This document shows, in pieces, positions 35,347 to 46,242 of a stretch of 64,000 nt of DNA. The notes below the pieces were generated by a model, which saw only the letters and a program-made list of their open reading frames with translations, did no database searches and was not told the DNA's origin. How positions within the stretch are numbered: position 1 is the first letter of the stretch; each line of letters begins with the position of its first letter. The stretch comes from Burkholderia pyrrocinia (GTDB taxonomy: Bacteria; Pseudomonadota; Gammaproteobacteria; Burkholderiales; Burkholderiaceae). A program made the position numbers and the translations under genes. Location of the stretch: positions 1,426,001 to 1,490,000 of the forward strand of contig NZ_CP070977.1 in the NCBI RefSeq assembly GCF_018417535.1, read 5' to 3'.

Positions 35347-37706
35347 TCCACCGCCTGCAGTTTCGCGACCGCGAGCGCGAGCCACTTCTCGCCGTGCCGC
35401 TTGAACTTCACCTGCGCCTTCGCATCGGTGCCGTTGCCTTCGAGCGCGGTGACCGTGCCTTCGCCGAACTTGGTATGGAACACCTGCTGACCGACCCGGA
35501 AGCCGGCGCCGGCCGCGCGCTGCTTGTCCGCGAACGCGGGCAGCGGCGCGGACACCGCTGCATCGACGATCTGCTCGCGACTGCCGCCGCCCGGCCGCGC
35601 GAACCAGTCGCGCCCGTACCCGGCGTTGTCCGAACGCCCGCCCCAGCGCGAACCGGCCTCGACCTTCGGCGTCAGCCACTTCAGCACGTGCTCCGGCAAC
35701 TCGTCGAAGAAGCGCGAGCGCACGTTGTAGCGCGTCTGGCCGTGCAGCATCCGGCTTTGCGCGAACGACAGGTAGAGCCGCTCCTTCGCGCGCGTGATCG
35801 CGACATACATCAGCCGGCGCTCTTCCTCGAGGCCGTCCGATTCGAGCACGCTGTTCTCGTGCGGGAACAGCCCTTCCTCGAGGCCCGTGATAAACACGGC
35901 CGAGAATTCGAGCCCCTTCGCCGCGTGCACCGTCATCAGTTGCACGGCGTCCTGCCCGGCCTGCGCCTGGTTGTCGCCGGCCTCCAGCGACGCATGCGAC
36001 AGGAAACCGGCGAGCGGCGTCATCGTGTCGGGGTTCTGCGCCGGATCGCCGGGCGACGCCGGATCGAGTACCTCGACCGCCGGATCGTCGGTCGCCGCGC
36101 CGAGCTCGGGCGCCGCGATCGCACCCGCGCGCAGCGGGATCGAGCGAGCCGGCGTGTCGAGCCCGTAGCCTTCCTCCGCGACGAACGCGGTGGCCGCGTT
36201 CACGAGTTCCTGCAAGTTCTCGAGACGGTCCTGCCCTTCGCGCTCGCCCTGGTAGAAATCGGCGAGGCCGCTCGCGCGCACGACGTACTCGACCGTGTCC
36301 GGCAAGTTCATCTGCTGTGTCTCGGCGCGCATCTTCGCGACCAGGTTCGCGAACCCGCCGAGGCTCGTGCCGGCCTTGCCCGTCACGTACGGGATCGCGG
36401 CCGCCATCGAGCAATCGTAGAGGCGCGCCGCATCGGCGAGCTGTTCGATCGAGCGTGCACCGATCCCGCGGGTCGGGAAGTTCACGACCCGCACGAACGC
36501 CGTGTCGTCGTTCGGGTTGTCGATCAGGCGCAGGTACGCGAGCGCGTGCTTCACTTCCTGCCGCTCGAAGAAGCGCAGGCCGCCGTACACGCGATACGGG
36601 ATGCCCGACGACATCAGCGTGTGCTCGATCGAGCGCGACTGCGCGTTGCTGCGGTACAGGACGGCCACTTCGCTGCGCGCCATCCCGGTGTTGATCAGCG
36701 AGCGGATCTCTTCGACGATCCAGCCGGCTTCCTGCGAATCGGTGCTCGCCTCGTACACGCGCACGGGCTCGCCGTGGCCCGCGTCGGTGCGCAGGTTCTT
36801 GCCGAGGCGGTGCGCGTTGTTCGAGATCAGCTGGTTCGCCGCGTCGAGGATGTTGCCGTGCGACCGGTAGTTCTGCTCGAGCTTGATCAGGTTGCGCACG
36901 CGGAATTCGTCTTCGAAGTCGCGCATGTTGCCGACGTTCGCGCCGCGGAACGCGTAGATCGACTGGTCGTCGTCGCCGACCGCGAAGATCGCGTTCTGGC
37001 CGCCCGCGAGCATCTTGAGCCACGCGTACTGCAGCTTGTTGGTGTCCTGGAACTCGTCGACGAGGATGTGCTTGAAGCGCGCCTGGTAGTGCGCGCGCAG
37101 CGGCGCGTTGTATGCGAGCAGCTCGTAGCAGCGCAGCAGCAGCTCGGGGAAATCGACGACGCCCTCGCGCTGGCACTGCTGGTCGTACGCCTGGTACAGC
37201 TCGACGAACTTGCGGTTGAAGCTGTCGGTCGCGTCGACCTTGTCGGGGCGCAGCCCCTGCTCCTTCGCGTTGTTGATGAAGTACTGGACGTTCTTCGGCG
37301 GGTACTTCTCATCGTCGACGTTCGCCGCCTTCATCAGCCGCTTGATCGCGGACAACTGGTCGGCGGTGTCGAGGATCTGGAAGGTCTGCGGCAGGCCGGC
37401 GTCGCGCCAGTGCGTGCGCAGCATCCGGTTGCACAGGCCGTGGAACGTGCCGATCCACATCCCGCGCGTGTCGATCGGCATCATCGCCGACAGGCGCGCC
37501 ATCATCTCGCGCGCGGCCTTGTTCGTGAAGGTGACGGCGAGCACGGTGGGCGGCGACGCGTAGCCCTGCTGGATCAGCCACGCGATGCGCGTGATCAGCA
37601 CGCGGGTCTTGCCGCTGCCCGCCCCTGCGAGGATCAGCGCCGGTTCGTTCGGCAACGTGACGGCGGCGTGTTGTTCGGGGTTCAGATTGGCGAGCAGATC
37701 GGGCAT
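35343..37706 (-). CDS. uvrD: ATP-dependent DNA helicase UvrD/PcrA
   Basis: The 787-aa superfamily 1 helicase has all motifs in order: GAGSGKT (residues 28-34), FTNKAAREM, DEFQDTN, GDDDQSIYAFRGA, QNYRS, TVHAAKGLEF and RRLMYVAITRAKE. An Ala/Pro-rich insert of about 60 residues precedes motif V, and a C-terminal Tudor-like segment (GQQVFHTKFGEGTVTALEGN) follows. It unwinds DNA in mismatch and nucleotide excision repair. ATG 37706 begins MPDLLANLNPEQ, the usual N-terminus. It is divergent from valS and coupled to mtnN. Confidence 0.96.
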   Translation of the reverse strand: MPDLLANLNPEQHAAVTLPNEPALILAGAGSGKTRVLITRIAWLIQQGYASPPTVLAVTFTNKAAREMMARLSAMMPIDTRGMWIGTFHGLCNRMLRTHWRDAGLPQTFQILDTADQLSAIKRLMKAANVDDEKYPPKNVQYFINNAKEQGLRPDKVDATDSFNRKFVELYQAYDQQCQREGVVDFPELLLRCYELLAYNAPLRAHYQARFKHILVDEFQDTNKLQYAWLKMLAGGQNAIFAVGDDDQSIYAFRGANVGNMRDFEDEFRVRNLIKLEQNYRSHGNILDAANQLISNNAHRLGKNLRTDAGHGEPVRVYEASTDSQEAGWIVEEIRSLINTGMARSEVAVLYRSNAQSRSIEHTLMSSGIPYRVYGGLRFFERQEVKHALAYLRLIDNPNDDTAFVRVVNFPTRGIGARSIEQLADAARLYDCSMAAAIPYVTGKAGTSLGGFANLVAKMRAETQQMNLPDTVEYVVRASGLADFYQGEREGQDRLENLQELVNAATAFVAEEGYGLDTPARSIPLRAGAIAAPELGAATDDPAVEVLDPASPGDPAQNPDTMTPLAGFLSHASLEAGDNQAQAGQDAVQLMTVHAAKGLEFSAVFITGLEEGLFPHENSVLESDGLEEERRLMYVAITRAKERLYLSFAQSRMLHGQTRYNVRSRFFDELPEHVLKWLTPKVEAGSRWGGRSDNAGYGRDWFARPGGGSREQIVDAAVSAPLPAFADKQRAAGAGFRVGQQVFHTKFGEGTVTALEGNGTDAKAQVKFKRHGEKWLALAVAKLQAVE

Positions 37707-37866
37707 GGAGCGGCAGCGGGCGGGCGTAGGAAAAGCGGACCCGACATTATAAGGCGGCCGCGCGATGCCGTTCCCGATCCGTTCGGGCACACGTCGCAAG
37801 CACGTTGCGGCCGCGTCGCGACGGCCCCCAGCCGGCAACGCGATGGCTGGCCGATGGGCATCCATT

Positions 37867-37872
37867 TATAAT
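37867..37872 (+). promoter_or_regulatory. Probable -10 element of valS
   Basis: TATAAT lies 48 bases before the valS start codon in the divergent uvrD-valS gap. The -35 region is poor, so only the -10 is called. Confidence 0.45.
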
Positions 37873-37919
37873 TGTCAGATTCGGCATCCAATTCACGCAT
37901 ATTTCGGCAGATTTCCAAC

Positions 37920-40787
37920 ATGAGCGACAACACGCTTGCGAAGAGTTTCGAACCCCACACCATCGAAGCCCAATGGGGGCCGGAGTGGGAAAAACGCGGC
38001 CATGCCGCCCCGGCATTCGACCCGTCCCGCCCCGATTTCGCGATCCAGTTGCCGCCGCCGAACGTGACGGGCACGCTGCACATGGGCCACGCGTTCAACC
38101 AGACGATCATGGACGGCCTCGCCCGCTACCACCGGATGCTCGGCGAGAACACGCTGTGGGTGCCCGGCACCGACCACGCGGGGATCGCCACCCAGATCGT
38201 CGTCGAGCGCCAGCTCGACGCGCAGGGCGTGTCGCGCCACGACCTCGGCCGCGAGAAGTTCGTCGAGCGCGTGTGGGAATGGAAGCAGCAGTCCGGTTCG
38301 ACGATCACGGGCCAGGTGCGCCGTCTCGGCGCGTCGACCGACTGGTCGCGCGAATACTTCACGATGGACGACAAGATGTCGGCCGCCGTGCGCGACGTGT
38401 TCGTCACGCTCCATGAACAGGGCCTGATCTACCGCGGCAAGCGCCTCGTCAACTGGGATCCGGTGCTGCTTACCGCCGTGTCGGATCTCGAAGTCGTCAG
38501 CGAAGAGGAAAACGGCCATCTGTGGCACATCCGCTACCCGCTCGTCGACGGCTCGGGCTCGCTGACCGTCGCGACGACGCGCCCCGAGACGATGCTCGGC
38601 GACGTCGCGCTGATGGTCCATCCGGAAGACGAGCGCTACGCGCACCTGATCGGCAAGCTCGTCACGCTGCCGCTGACGGGCCGCGAGATCCCGGTGATCG
38701 CCGACGACTACGTCGACCGCGAATTCGGCACCGGCGTCGTGAAGGTCACGCCCGCGCACGACTTCAACGACTACCAGGTCGGCCTGCGCCACAACCTCGC
38801 ACCGATCGAGATCCTGACGCTCGACGCGAAGATCAACGACAACGGCCCCGAGCAGTATCGCGGCCTCGACCGCTTCGACGCACGCAAGGCGATCGTCGCC
38901 GACCTCGACGCGCTGGGCTTCCTCGACTCCGTGAAGCCGCACAAGCTGATGGTGCCGCGCGGCGACCGCACGGGCGTCGTGATCGAACCGATCCTGACCG
39001 ACCAGTGGTTCGTCGCGATGACGAAGCCGGCGCCGGAAGGCACGTTCCACCCAGGCAAGTCGATCACCGAGGTATCGCTCGACGTCGTGCGTGACGGCCA
39101 GATCAAGTTCGTCCCGGAAAACTGGACGACCACCTACTACCAGTGGCTCGAGAACATCCAGGACTGGTGCATCTCGCGCCAGCTGTGGTGGGGCCACCAG
39201 ATCCCCGCGTGGTACGGCGAGAACGGCGAGGTGTTCGTCGCGCGCAGCGAGGAAGACGCGCGCGCGAAGGCCGCCGCACAGGGCTACACGGGCGCGCTGA
39301 AGCGCGACGAAGACGTGCTCGACACGTGGTTCTCGTCGGCGCTCGTGCCGTTCTCGTCGCTCGGCTGGCCGAACGAAACGCCTGAACTCTCGCACTTCCT
39401 GCCGTCGTCGGTGCTCGTCACGGGTTTCGACATCATCTTCTTCTGGGTCGCCCGGATGGTGATGATGACCACGCACTTCACGGGCAAGGTGCCGTTCCAT
39501 ACCGTCTACATGCACGGCCTGGTGCGCGACGCGGAAGGCCAGAAGATGTCGAAGAGCAAGGGCAACACGCTCGACCCGCTCGACATCGTCGACGGCATCG
39601 ATCTCGAAACGCTCGTCGCGAAACGCACGACGGGCCTGATGAATCCGAAGCAGGCCGCGACGATCGAGAAAAAGACGCGCAAGGAATTCCCGGACGGCAT
39701 CCCCGCGTTCGGCACCGACGCGCTGCGCTTCACGATGGCGTCGATGGCAACGCTCGGCCGCAACGTGAACTTCGACCTCGCGCGCTGCGAAGGCTATCGC
39801 AACTTCTGCAACAAGCTGTGGAACGCGACGCGCTTCGTGCTGATGAACTGCGAAGGCCACGACTGCGGCAGCGACAAGCCGGAAGTCTGCGGCGCGGGCG
39901 ACTGCGGCCCCGGCGGCTACCTCGATTTCTCGGCGGCCGACCGCTGGATCGTGTCGCTGCTGCAGCGTACCGAGGCCGACATCGCGAAGGGCTTCGCCGA
40001 CTACCGCTTCGACAACGTCGCGACCAGCATCTACAAGTTCGTGTGGGACGAGTACTGCGACTGGTATCTCGAACTCGCGAAGGTGCAGATCCAGAACGGC
40101 ACGCCGGAACAGCAGCGCGCCACGCGCCGCACGCTGCTGCGCGTGCTCGAAACGGTGCTGCGCCTCGCGCACCCGGTCATCCCGTTCATCACCGAGGCGC
40201 TCTGGCAGAAGGTCGCGCCGCTCGCGGGCCGCTATCCGCAAGGCAAGGCCGAGGGCGAAGCGTCGCTGATGACGCAGGCGTATCCGGTCGCCAACCTGGC
40301 GAAGCTCGACGAGGCGTCCGAGCAGTGGGCGGCCGACCTGAAGGCGATCGTCGACGCGTGCCGCAACCTGCGCGGCGAGATGAACCTGTCGCCGGCGACG
40401 AAGGTGCCGCTGCTCGCGGCCGGCGATGCCGAGCGCCTGCGCTCGTTCGCGCCGTACGTCCAGGCGCTCGCGCGCCTGTCGGAAGTGCAGATCCTCGCGG
40501 ACGAAGCGACGCTCGACAAGGAAGCGCACGGCGCGCCGATCGCGATCGTCGGCCCGAACAAGCTGGTGCTGAAGGTGGAAATCGACGTCGCGGCCGAACG
40601 CGAGCGCCTGTCGAAGGAAATCGCGCGCCTCACGGGCGAGCTCGCGAAGTGCAACGCGAAGCTCGGCAACGAGGCATTCGTCGCGAAAGCGCCGCCGGCC
40701 GTGGTCGAACAGGAGCAAAAGCGCGTCGCCGAATTCCAGAGCACGCTCGAGAAACTGCGTGCGCAACTCGATCGGTTGCCTGCGTAA
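37920..40787 (+). CDS. valS: Valyl-tRNA synthetase
   Basis: The 955-aa class I synthetase charges tRNA-Val. It has [13 protein letters not shown] (HIGH motif at residues 54-57), the CP1 editing domain with [12 protein letters not shown] and [23 protein letters not shown] at about 542-549, the anticodon-binding domain, and a C-terminal coiled coil ([20 protein letters not shown]). A short Cys-rich insert ([20 protein letters not shown], about residue 644) sits after the catalytic core. ATG 37920 gives the normal N-terminus; an upstream in-frame ATG at 37872 lies in the promoter. Confidence 0.97.
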   Translation: MSDNTLAKSFEPHTIEAQWGPEWEKRGHAAPAFDPSRPDFAIQLPPPNVTGTLHMGHAFNQTIMDGLARYHRMLGENTLWVPGTDHAGIATQIVVERQLDAQGVSRHDLGREKFVERVWEWKQQSGSTITGQVRRLGASTDWSREYFTMDDKMSAAVRDVFVTLHEQGLIYRGKRLVNWDPVLLTAVSDLEVVSEEENGHLWHIRYPLVDGSGSLTVATTRPETMLGDVALMVHPEDERYAHLIGKLVTLPLTGREIPVIADDYVDREFGTGVVKVTPAHDFNDYQVGLRHNLAPIEILTLDAKINDNGPEQYRGLDRFDARKAIVADLDALGFLDSVKPHKLMVPRGDRTGVVIEPILTDQWFVAMTKPAPEGTFHPGKSITEVSLDVVRDGQIKFVPENWTTTYYQWLENIQDWCISRQLWWGHQIPAWYGENGEVFVARSEEDARAKAAAQGYTGALKRDEDVLDTWFSSALVPFSSLGWPNETPELSHFLPSSVLVTGFDIIFFWVARMVMMTTHFTGKVPFHTVYMHGLVRDAEGQKMSKSKGNTLDPLDIVDGIDLETLVAKRTTGLMNPKQAATIEKKTRKEFPDGIPAFGTDALRFTMASMATLGRNVNFDLARCEGYRNFCNKLWNATRFVLMNCEGHDCGSDKPEVCGAGDCGPGGYLDFSAADRWIVSLLQRTEADIAKGFADYRFDNVATSIYKFVWDEYCDWYLELAKVQIQNGTPEQQRATRRTLLRVLETVLRLAHPVIPFITEALWQKVAPLAGRYPQGKAEGEASLMTQAYPVANLAKLDEASEQWAADLKAIVDACRNLRGEMNLSPATKVPLLAAGDAERLRSFAPYVQALARLSEVQILADEATLDKEAHGAPIAIVGPNKLVLKVEIDVAAERERLSKEIARLTGELAKCNAKLGNEAFVAKAPPAVVEQEQKRVAEFQSTLEKLRAQLDRLPA

Positions 40788-40827
40788 AGTTGCCTGCGTA
40801 ACAAACCGTAAGGCCGTTTGCGTTCAA

Positions 40828-40833
40828 TATAAT
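40828..40833 (+). promoter_or_regulatory. Probable -10 element of galU
   Basis: A consensus TATAAT lies 55 bases before the galU start codon in the 101-bp gap after valS. No good -35 hexamer is seen at 16-18 bases. Confidence 0.5.
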
Positions 40834-40888
40834 GCGGACGTGAACATAAGCCGTCTGACAAGTCGATTACAGGGATAAAGGTTCGATC

Positions 40889-41773
40889 ATGTTGAAAGTC
40901 ACCAAGGCGGTGTTCCCCGTGGCCGGTCTCGGCACACGGTTCCTCCCGGCAACGAAGGCGAGCCCGAAGGAAATGCTGCCGGTCGTCGACAAGCCGCTGA
41001 TCCAGTATGCGGTCGAGGAAGCGATCGCCGCAGGCATCACCGAGATGATCTTCGTCACCGGGCGCAGCAAGCGCGCGATCGAGGATCATTTCGACAAGTC
41101 GTACGAGGTCGAAGCCGAGCTCGAGGCGCGCGGCAAGGAAAAGCTGCTCGAACTCGTGCGCAGCATCAAGCCGAGCCATGTCGACTGCTTCTACGTGCGC
41201 CAGCCGGAAGCGCTCGGCCTCGGCCATGCGGTGCTGTGCGCGGAGAAGCTCGTGGCCGACAACCCGTTCGCGGTGATCCTCGCGGACGACCTGCTCGACG
41301 GCAACCCGCCCGTGATGAAGCAGATGGTCGACGTGTTCGACCACTATCACAGCTCGGTGATCGGCGTCGAAGAGATCCCGCCGTCGGAGACGAAGTCGTA
41401 CGGGATCGTCGACGGCAAGGAGTGGGAAGAGTCGATCGTCAAGATGTCGGCGATCGTCGAGAAGCCTGCGCCGGAAGTCGCGCCGTCGAACCTCGGCGTG
41501 GTCGGCCGCTACATCCTGAAGCCGCGGATCTTCCAGCACCTGCGCGCGCTGAAGCCGGGCGCGGGCGGCGAGCTGCAGCTCACCGACGCGATCCAGGCGC
41601 TGCTCGCCGATGAACAGGTGCTGGCCTACAAGTACCAAGGCACGCGCTACGACTGCGGCAGCAAGCTCGGTTACCTGAAGGCAACGGTCGAATTCGCGCT
41701 GCGCCATCCGGAAGTCGCCGCGGAATTCGACGAATACCTGCGCACGCGCGGCGGCGCGCAACCGGCCGCCTGA
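40889..41773 (+). CDS. galU: UTP-glucose-1-phosphate uridylyltransferase
   Basis: The 294-aa nucleotidyltransferase makes UDP-glucose for LPS, exopolysaccharide and trehalose-type pathways. It shows the N-terminal activation motif [20 protein letters not shown] (residues 9-28), the substrate loop [23 protein letters not shown] near 130 with the metal-binding Asp, and [20 protein letters not shown]. Length is typical. It converges with the DUF4136 lipoprotein gene. Confidence 0.97.
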   Translation: MLKVTKAVFPVAGLGTRFLPATKASPKEMLPVVDKPLIQYAVEEAIAAGITEMIFVTGRSKRAIEDHFDKSYEVEAELEARGKEKLLELVRSIKPSHVDCFYVRQPEALGLGHAVLCAEKLVADNPFAVILADDLLDGNPPVMKQMVDVFDHYHSSVIGVEEIPPSETKSYGIVDGKEWEESIVKMSAIVEKPAPEVAPSNLGVVGRYILKPRIFQHLRALKPGAGGELQLTDAIQALLADEQVLAYKYQGTRYDCGSKLGYLKATVEFALRHPEVAAEFDEYLRTRGGAQPAA

Positions 41774-41825
41774 ACGCGGCAAGGGCTCGCCGCGGCGGGC
41801 CCGCCCTCACCTCACCGGCCGGCGC

Positions 41826-42440
41826 TCAGCGCGCTGCGGCCGGCTTCACCGAGACGACGCCCGGCATCCCGCCCGCGTCGTCTTTTTTCGTCTTGACGAG
41901 CCAGCCGTCGCCCGCGTCGAACGGCACCTTCGCGAGCGCGCTCTTCACGAGCGCCGGCGCGGCCTGCTGCGAGCCCGGTTCGCGATCGCGCAGCGCGGCC
42001 GTCACGCGATAGACGTCGGCGCCCGATTTCGCATCGACGAAACGCAGCGTCAGCACGTGGCGGTACACCGCGCCCGCGAACGGCAGCGCGAGCGGCGACG
42101 GCCCGTCGACCGTCACGCACGCACTGCTCGCGGCGCCGCACTGGTCGGCAATGGCCGCGACCGCCGCCGGCTGCGTCGCGTACGCGATCGACAGCCGGTA
42201 GCGCGCGTCCTTGAGCGGCTGCGCGTCGAAACCGCGGCGCGCGAGTTCGTCGCGCACGAGCGTCTCGATCTGCCGGTATTCGGCGTCGTTGGCCTGCGCG
42301 GCCGTGCGGACAAAATCGTAGCCGTGCGCGCCGGATGCAAACGCATTCGGCTGCCCGACCGCACTCACGCCGCTCGTCATACCGGCGCAGCCCGTCAACA
42401 GCGACGCCGCCAGCGCGGCCGCTGCCCATTCCTTTCTCAT
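41826..42440 (-). CDS. DUF4136 lipoprotein
   Basis: The 204-aa product has a lipoprotein signal (MRKEWAAAALAASLLTGCAG, lipobox LLTGC) and a DUF4136-like body: GYDFVRTAAQANDAEYRQIE, then VRDELARRGFDAQPLKDARY and a beta-rich C-terminus. It is probably an outer membrane or periplasmic lipoprotein. It is the last of four genes in one direction, 42 bp after the CHASE2 kinase, and may be an output or accessory part of that signalling unit. GGGGAAA lies upstream of ATG 42440. Confidence 0.8.
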   Translation of the reverse strand: MRKEWAAAALAASLLTGCAGMTSGVSAVGQPNAFASGAHGYDFVRTAAQANDAEYRQIETLVRDELARRGFDAQPLKDARYRLSIAYATQPAAVAAIADQCGAASSACVTVDGPSPLALPFAGAVYRHVLTLRFVDAKSGADVYRVTAALRDREPGSQQAAPALVKSALAKVPFDAGDGWLVKTKKDDAGGMPGVVSVKPAAAR

Positions 42441-42482
42441 GGCTTTCCCCAAACCAAATGCCTGCCGTCGTGCCCGGCCCTG

Positions 42483-44870
42483 TCAGGCGGACGGCTCGTC
42501 GATCGCGGGCAACGACACTGTCACCGCAGTGCCGACGCCCACTTCGCTATCGACCGACACGCTGCCCCCATGGCGCGTGACGACCGTCTTCACGAATGCC
42601 ATGCCGAGCCCGGAACCCGGGATCTCGGGCCGCTCGCCGGCATGGAATCGCTTGAAACGCTCGAACAGATGCCGCTGATCTTCCGGCGCAATGCCGTACC
42701 CCTGATCGCGAATCGTACAGAACATCCGCTTCGACGCGTGCTCGACCGTCAGCGTACACGTGATCACGGTGTCGGACGGACTGTATTTGACGGCGTTGTT
42801 CAGCAGGTTCACGAACGCGCGCGTGATCAGCGAGCGGTCCGCGCGCACCCAGCACATGCCGGTGCCGACATCGGTGTAGACGCGGATGTGCTTCGCCTGC
42901 GCCTGCGGCCATACCTCGTCGCTCGCATCGATCAGCACGTCGACGAGGCTCGTCGCCTCGAGCTGGTACGCCTGCGACTCCGCGCGTGCCAACTGCACGA
43001 ACTCGTCGGCGAGCGACAGCGCGCGGTGCGCATAGCGCTCGATCCGCGCGAGCAGCGCGCGCATCGCGTCGGTCTCGACGCGGTCGCGCTCGATCTCGAC
43101 GAGCGCGAGGATCGACGACTGCGGCGAGCGCATGTCGTGCGACAGCAGGTGCAGCGCTTCCTCGCGATGCCGTTCGGCCGCGTGCAGTTCGGTCACGTCG
43201 ACGAGGCCGGCAATCCAGCCCGTCACGCGGCCCTGCGCGTTCGTGCAAGCGGCGTAGCGTAACAAGTGGTCGAGCCCGTCGCGATCGCGCACCTCGATGC
43301 CGCGCGCCATCGCATCGTGCTCGGCCTCGAGCGTCGGGTCGAGCGCGGCCGGCCAGTGCGCGCGGATCGCCGCATCGTGTTCCGCGTTGCCGTCGACGGT
43401 CTTCATGAACGTCAGCTCGCCGAGCGCGGTGCGCAGCGGCCGCCCTTCCGGCAGCGGCAGCGCGAGCCGCGACCCGTAGCGCTTCGCCGCATGGTTCGCG
43501 ATCAGCACGGTGCCGGCCAGGTCGGTCACGAAGATCGGTTCGGGCATGCTGTCGAGACTGTCCCACACGAAGCGCTTCATGTCCTGCACGCGCTGCGCGG
43601 CTTGCGCCATCAGCGCCATCTGGCGCTCGAGCACGTCGCCCCCGACGCTGCGCGTGCGCGGCGCCTCGGGCAGCAGGTGCGGCTCGTCGGCGAGCCGCTG
43701 CAGCTCGCGGCGCAGGTACGACATCGTCATTTCGAGGCGCCGCCAGTTCCAGATCGGGTAGACACCGATCAGCCCGAAGATCGCCGGCGCCGGCGACAGC
43801 CAGATGCGCGCCTCGAACAGCAGCGCCGTGCTCGCAACGACGGCGAGCGCGGCGAGGCTCAGCGTCAGCAGCAGCGCGCGCCACGGCGACAACATCAGGA
43901 AGCCGCCCAGCAGCACGGCGAGCGGCAGCAGCGACGCGGCGAACAGCCCCGCGCGCGACGCGGGCGAGATCGCGCTGCCGGTAGCCAGCATGTCGAGCAC
44001 GTTGGCATGGATATACACGCCGGCGAGCGGGCCGAAATCGCCGGACACGGGCGTTGCGAAGCGGTCGTACAGCCCCGACGCGGTCACGCCGACGACGACG
44101 ATCTTGCCGCGCAGCGCGTCGGGCTTCGCGCGCCCTTCGAGCACGTCGTCGAACGACAGCGTCGGATACGCGGGCGTGTTGCGGCTGAACGGGATCAGGT
44201 AGCGGCCCTCGCCGGCCGCGTCGCGCGCCAGGTCGTGCGCGTTCGCGCCCGGCGCGCCGCCGACCGGATGCAGCCGGCCGGCCTGGATCGCGCGATAGAC
44301 GGGCACCATCAGTTGCGGCCAGCGCACGCGGCCGTCGCTTTCGAACAGCGCGACGCTGCGCACGATGCCGTCGCGATCGACTTCGAGGTTGATGTGACCG
44401 AGCCCCGTCGCGCGCGCCGCGAGCGCGGCCACCGGCGGATCGACGGTACGCGTGCCGTCCGCCTGCTCGGGGCTCAGCAGCACGGGCAGGAAGGTCGGCA
44501 CGCGGCTCATTGCGTCCGCGAACGCGCGATCCTCCGGCGACGGTTCGGTGAACAATACGTCGTAGACGACGGCGGCCGGCTGCGCGCGCGCCAGCGTGTC
44601 GAGCAGCCGCGCATGCACGTCGCGCGACCACGGCCAGCGGCCGAGCGCCGACACGCTCTGGTTGTCGATGTCGACGACGACCACGTCGGGCGATAGCGGC
44701 AGGCTGCGCAGCATCAGCAACCGGTCGTAGATCAGCCCGTCGACGCTCGACGACAGGCGGCCGAGCGCACACGCGAGGATCACTGCGATCCCGAGGCAGC
44801 CGATCGCGATCCATTCGATCAGGAAGCGGCGGCCGAGGTGCCGCCGTGGGGAAACGGAGTCGGGTTTCAT
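42483..44870 (-). CDS. CHASE2-domain sensor histidine kinase
   Basis: The 795-aa membrane kinase has an N-terminal anchor, a large extracytoplasmic CHASE2 domain (about 55-300; DVVVVDIDNQSVSALGRWPW, VVYDVLFTEPS, GKIVVVGVTASGLYDRFATP) and three closely spaced membrane segments (about 310-385). A PAS-like region (about 445-560), a HisKA domain with HDMRSP (phospho-His at 578) and an HATPase domain (NLLNNAVKYS, DQGYGIAPEDQ, GSGLGMAFVKTVV) follow. Its partner is most likely the OmpR-type regulator two genes upstream. The ligand of CHASE2 domains is generally unknown. It follows the FecR-like gene by 10 bp. Confidence 0.93.
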   Translation of the reverse strand: MKPDSVSPRRHLGRRFLIEWIAIGCLGIAVILACALGRLSSSVDGLIYDRLLMLRSLPLSPDVVVVDIDNQSVSALGRWPWSRDVHARLLDTLARAQPAAVVYDVLFTEPSPEDRAFADAMSRVPTFLPVLLSPEQADGTRTVDPPVAALAARATGLGHINLEVDRDGIVRSVALFESDGRVRWPQLMVPVYRAIQAGRLHPVGGAPGANAHDLARDAAGEGRYLIPFSRNTPAYPTLSFDDVLEGRAKPDALRGKIVVVGVTASGLYDRFATPVSGDFGPLAGVYIHANVLDMLATGSAISPASRAGLFAASLLPLAVLLGGFLMLSPWRALLLTLSLAALAVVASTALLFEARIWLSPAPAIFGLIGVYPIWNWRRLEMTMSYLRRELQRLADEPHLLPEAPRTRSVGGDVLERQMALMAQAAQRVQDMKRFVWDSLDSMPEPIFVTDLAGTVLIANHAAKRYGSRLALPLPEGRPLRTALGELTFMKTVDGNAEHDAAIRAHWPAALDPTLEAEHDAMARGIEVRDRDGLDHLLRYAACTNAQGRVTGWIAGLVDVTELHAAERHREEALHLLSHDMRSPQSSILALVEIERDRVETDAMRALLARIERYAHRALSLADEFVQLARAESQAYQLEATSLVDVLIDASDEVWPQAQAKHIRVYTDVGTGMCWVRADRSLITRAFVNLLNNAVKYSPSDTVITCTLTVEHASKRMFCTIRDQGYGIAPEDQRHLFERFKRFHAGERPEIPGSGLGMAFVKTVVTRHGGSVSVDSEVGVGTAVTVSLPAIDEPSA

Positions 44871-44880
44871 GCGTCGCGGG

Positions 44881-46242
44881 TCAGCGCGACAGCGTGAACG
44901 CGCCAACCGGACTGGTCTTCTCGTAGAACTTGCCGCCTTCGAACTCCTCGACGGTCACCGCCCAGAAATAATCGCCCGGCGGCAGGTGTGCGACGGTGAT
45001 CTGGCGCGCGTGCAGGCCGACCTGGTCGACGACCGGCGCGCTCAGGTCCTTCGAGCGCGACAGCACGAACCGGTAGCGCGCATCCTTGCCCGAACCGTTC
45101 GGGGTCCAGCGGAATTCGTAGCCGCCGGCGCCGGGCGACGCGCTCGCATCGAGCCCCATCACGCGGCGTTCGAACGCATAGGTGCGCGGCAGCCCCTCGA
45201 GGCCGTTGGCGTCGATCGCGGCAATTCGTACAAAGTAGTTCCCGTTCGGCACGTCGCGGAAGACCGCGCGCGGCGAATCGGTGCGCGTTTCGCGGAACAG
45301 GTCGAGCAGCCCCGCATCGTGCGCGAGCTGCACGCGGTACGCATGCGCCTGCGCGAGCGGCGCGACGTCGAACGCGACGTCGGGCTCGTCCTGAACCTTG
45401 TCGGGATGCGCGAGCGCCGGCGCCGCCAGCAGCTCGACGGGCGCACCGACCGCGCCGGACGACGTCGCGACGCTGCCGAAGTTCGCATGCACGAGCGTCG
45501 GGTCGACCGGCTGCCGGTTGCCCGCGACGCCGACGGTGCCGTCGAGCACTTCGACGCGCGTCGACGCATTGCCGACCGCGTCGTAGTTCACGCGAAAACG
45601 CGTGCCGCGCACGCCGGCCACGACCGACGGCGAGCGGATCTGGAAGCGGTCGTCGCGTTTCTTCAGATGGGTGACATCGCTGTCGACCGAGCCGCGCGTG
45701 AGTACGAACTCGCGATCGAGCGTGCCGGTCAGCACGGTGCGGCGCAGCGCCTTCAGGTCGAGCTGGCTGTCGGGCGGCAGGCTCATGTGCGTGCCGTCGG
45801 CAAGCTCGAGCGTCACGAAGCCGTTCGCGCCCGTGCGCACGCGATCGCCCTCGACGAGCGTCGCATCGTTCGCAAGCGGCGCGTAAGCATCGCCGGACGC
45901 GCGCTCGGCCGCGCCCTGCACCGCGACGACGCGTGCGGTCAGCTTTTCCTTGCGCAGGCGCGCGACCGGCAGCTTCAGCGCGACGCCGGGTTGCAGGCGC
46001 TTCGGCGCCGGCACGCCGTTGATCTGCTGGAGCAGTTGCCAGTCGTCCGCGCCCTGCAGGTAGCGTGCGGCAACGTCGTACAGCGTGTCGCCGGCCTGCG
46101 TGCGGTAGACGACCATCTTGCCCGCGGCAGCGGGCGGCTGTGCAGCCGCATGCTGCGCGGCGAACGCAAACGCGACCGCGCAGGCCGTGCGCAGCGCCAT
46201 CGTGCGCAGGGTTGCCGTGCGCGGCGTGATTCCCGCGGTCAC
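44881..46242 (-). CDS. LysM-FecR domain periplasmic protein
   Basis: The product has a signal peptide (core ACAVAFAFAA, ending near AAAQ), a LysM domain (VVYRTQAGDTLYDVAARYLQ to GVALKLP) for peptidoglycan binding, a FecR domain (GDRVRTGANGFVTLELADGT, RGSVDSDV, VVAGVRGTRFRVNYD) and a C-terminal fibronectin-like sheet region. Start GTG 46242 overlaps the response regulator stop (GTGA) and gives 453 aa; ATG 46200 (439 aa) would give a shorter signal peptide. It probably senses or scaffolds at the cell wall for the neighbouring CHASE2 kinase, by inference. Confidence 0.88.
   Translation of the reverse strand: MTAGITPRTATLRTMALRTACAVAFAFAAQHAAAQPPAAAGKMVVYRTQAGDTLYDVAARYLQGADDWQLLQQINGVPAPKRLQPGVALKLPVARLRKEKLTARVVAVQGAAERASGDAYAPLANDATLVEGDRVRTGANGFVTLELADGTHMSLPPDSQLDLKALRRTVLTGTLDREFVLTRGSVDSDVTHLKKRDDRFQIRSPSVVAGVRGTRFRVNYDAVGNASTRVEVLDGTVGVAGNRQPVDPTLVHANFGSVATSSGAVGAPVELLAAPALAHPDKVQDEPDVAFDVAPLAQAHAYRVQLAHDAGLLDLFRETRTDSPRAVFRDVPNGNYFVRIAAIDANGLEGLPRTYAFERRVMGLDASASPGAGGYEFRWTPNGSGKDARYRFVLSRSKDLSAPVVDQVGLHARQITVAHLPPGDYFWAVTVEEFEGGKFYEKTSPVGAFTLSR

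Noticed and set aside
37893..40766. Open frame of about 957 codons antisense to valS, and similar long antisense frames over uvrD, iolC, iolD and the FUSC gene
   Set aside because: They are by-products of GC-rich third positions; products are Arg/Ala/Val-rich with no domain, while the sense strand encodes well-known proteins.
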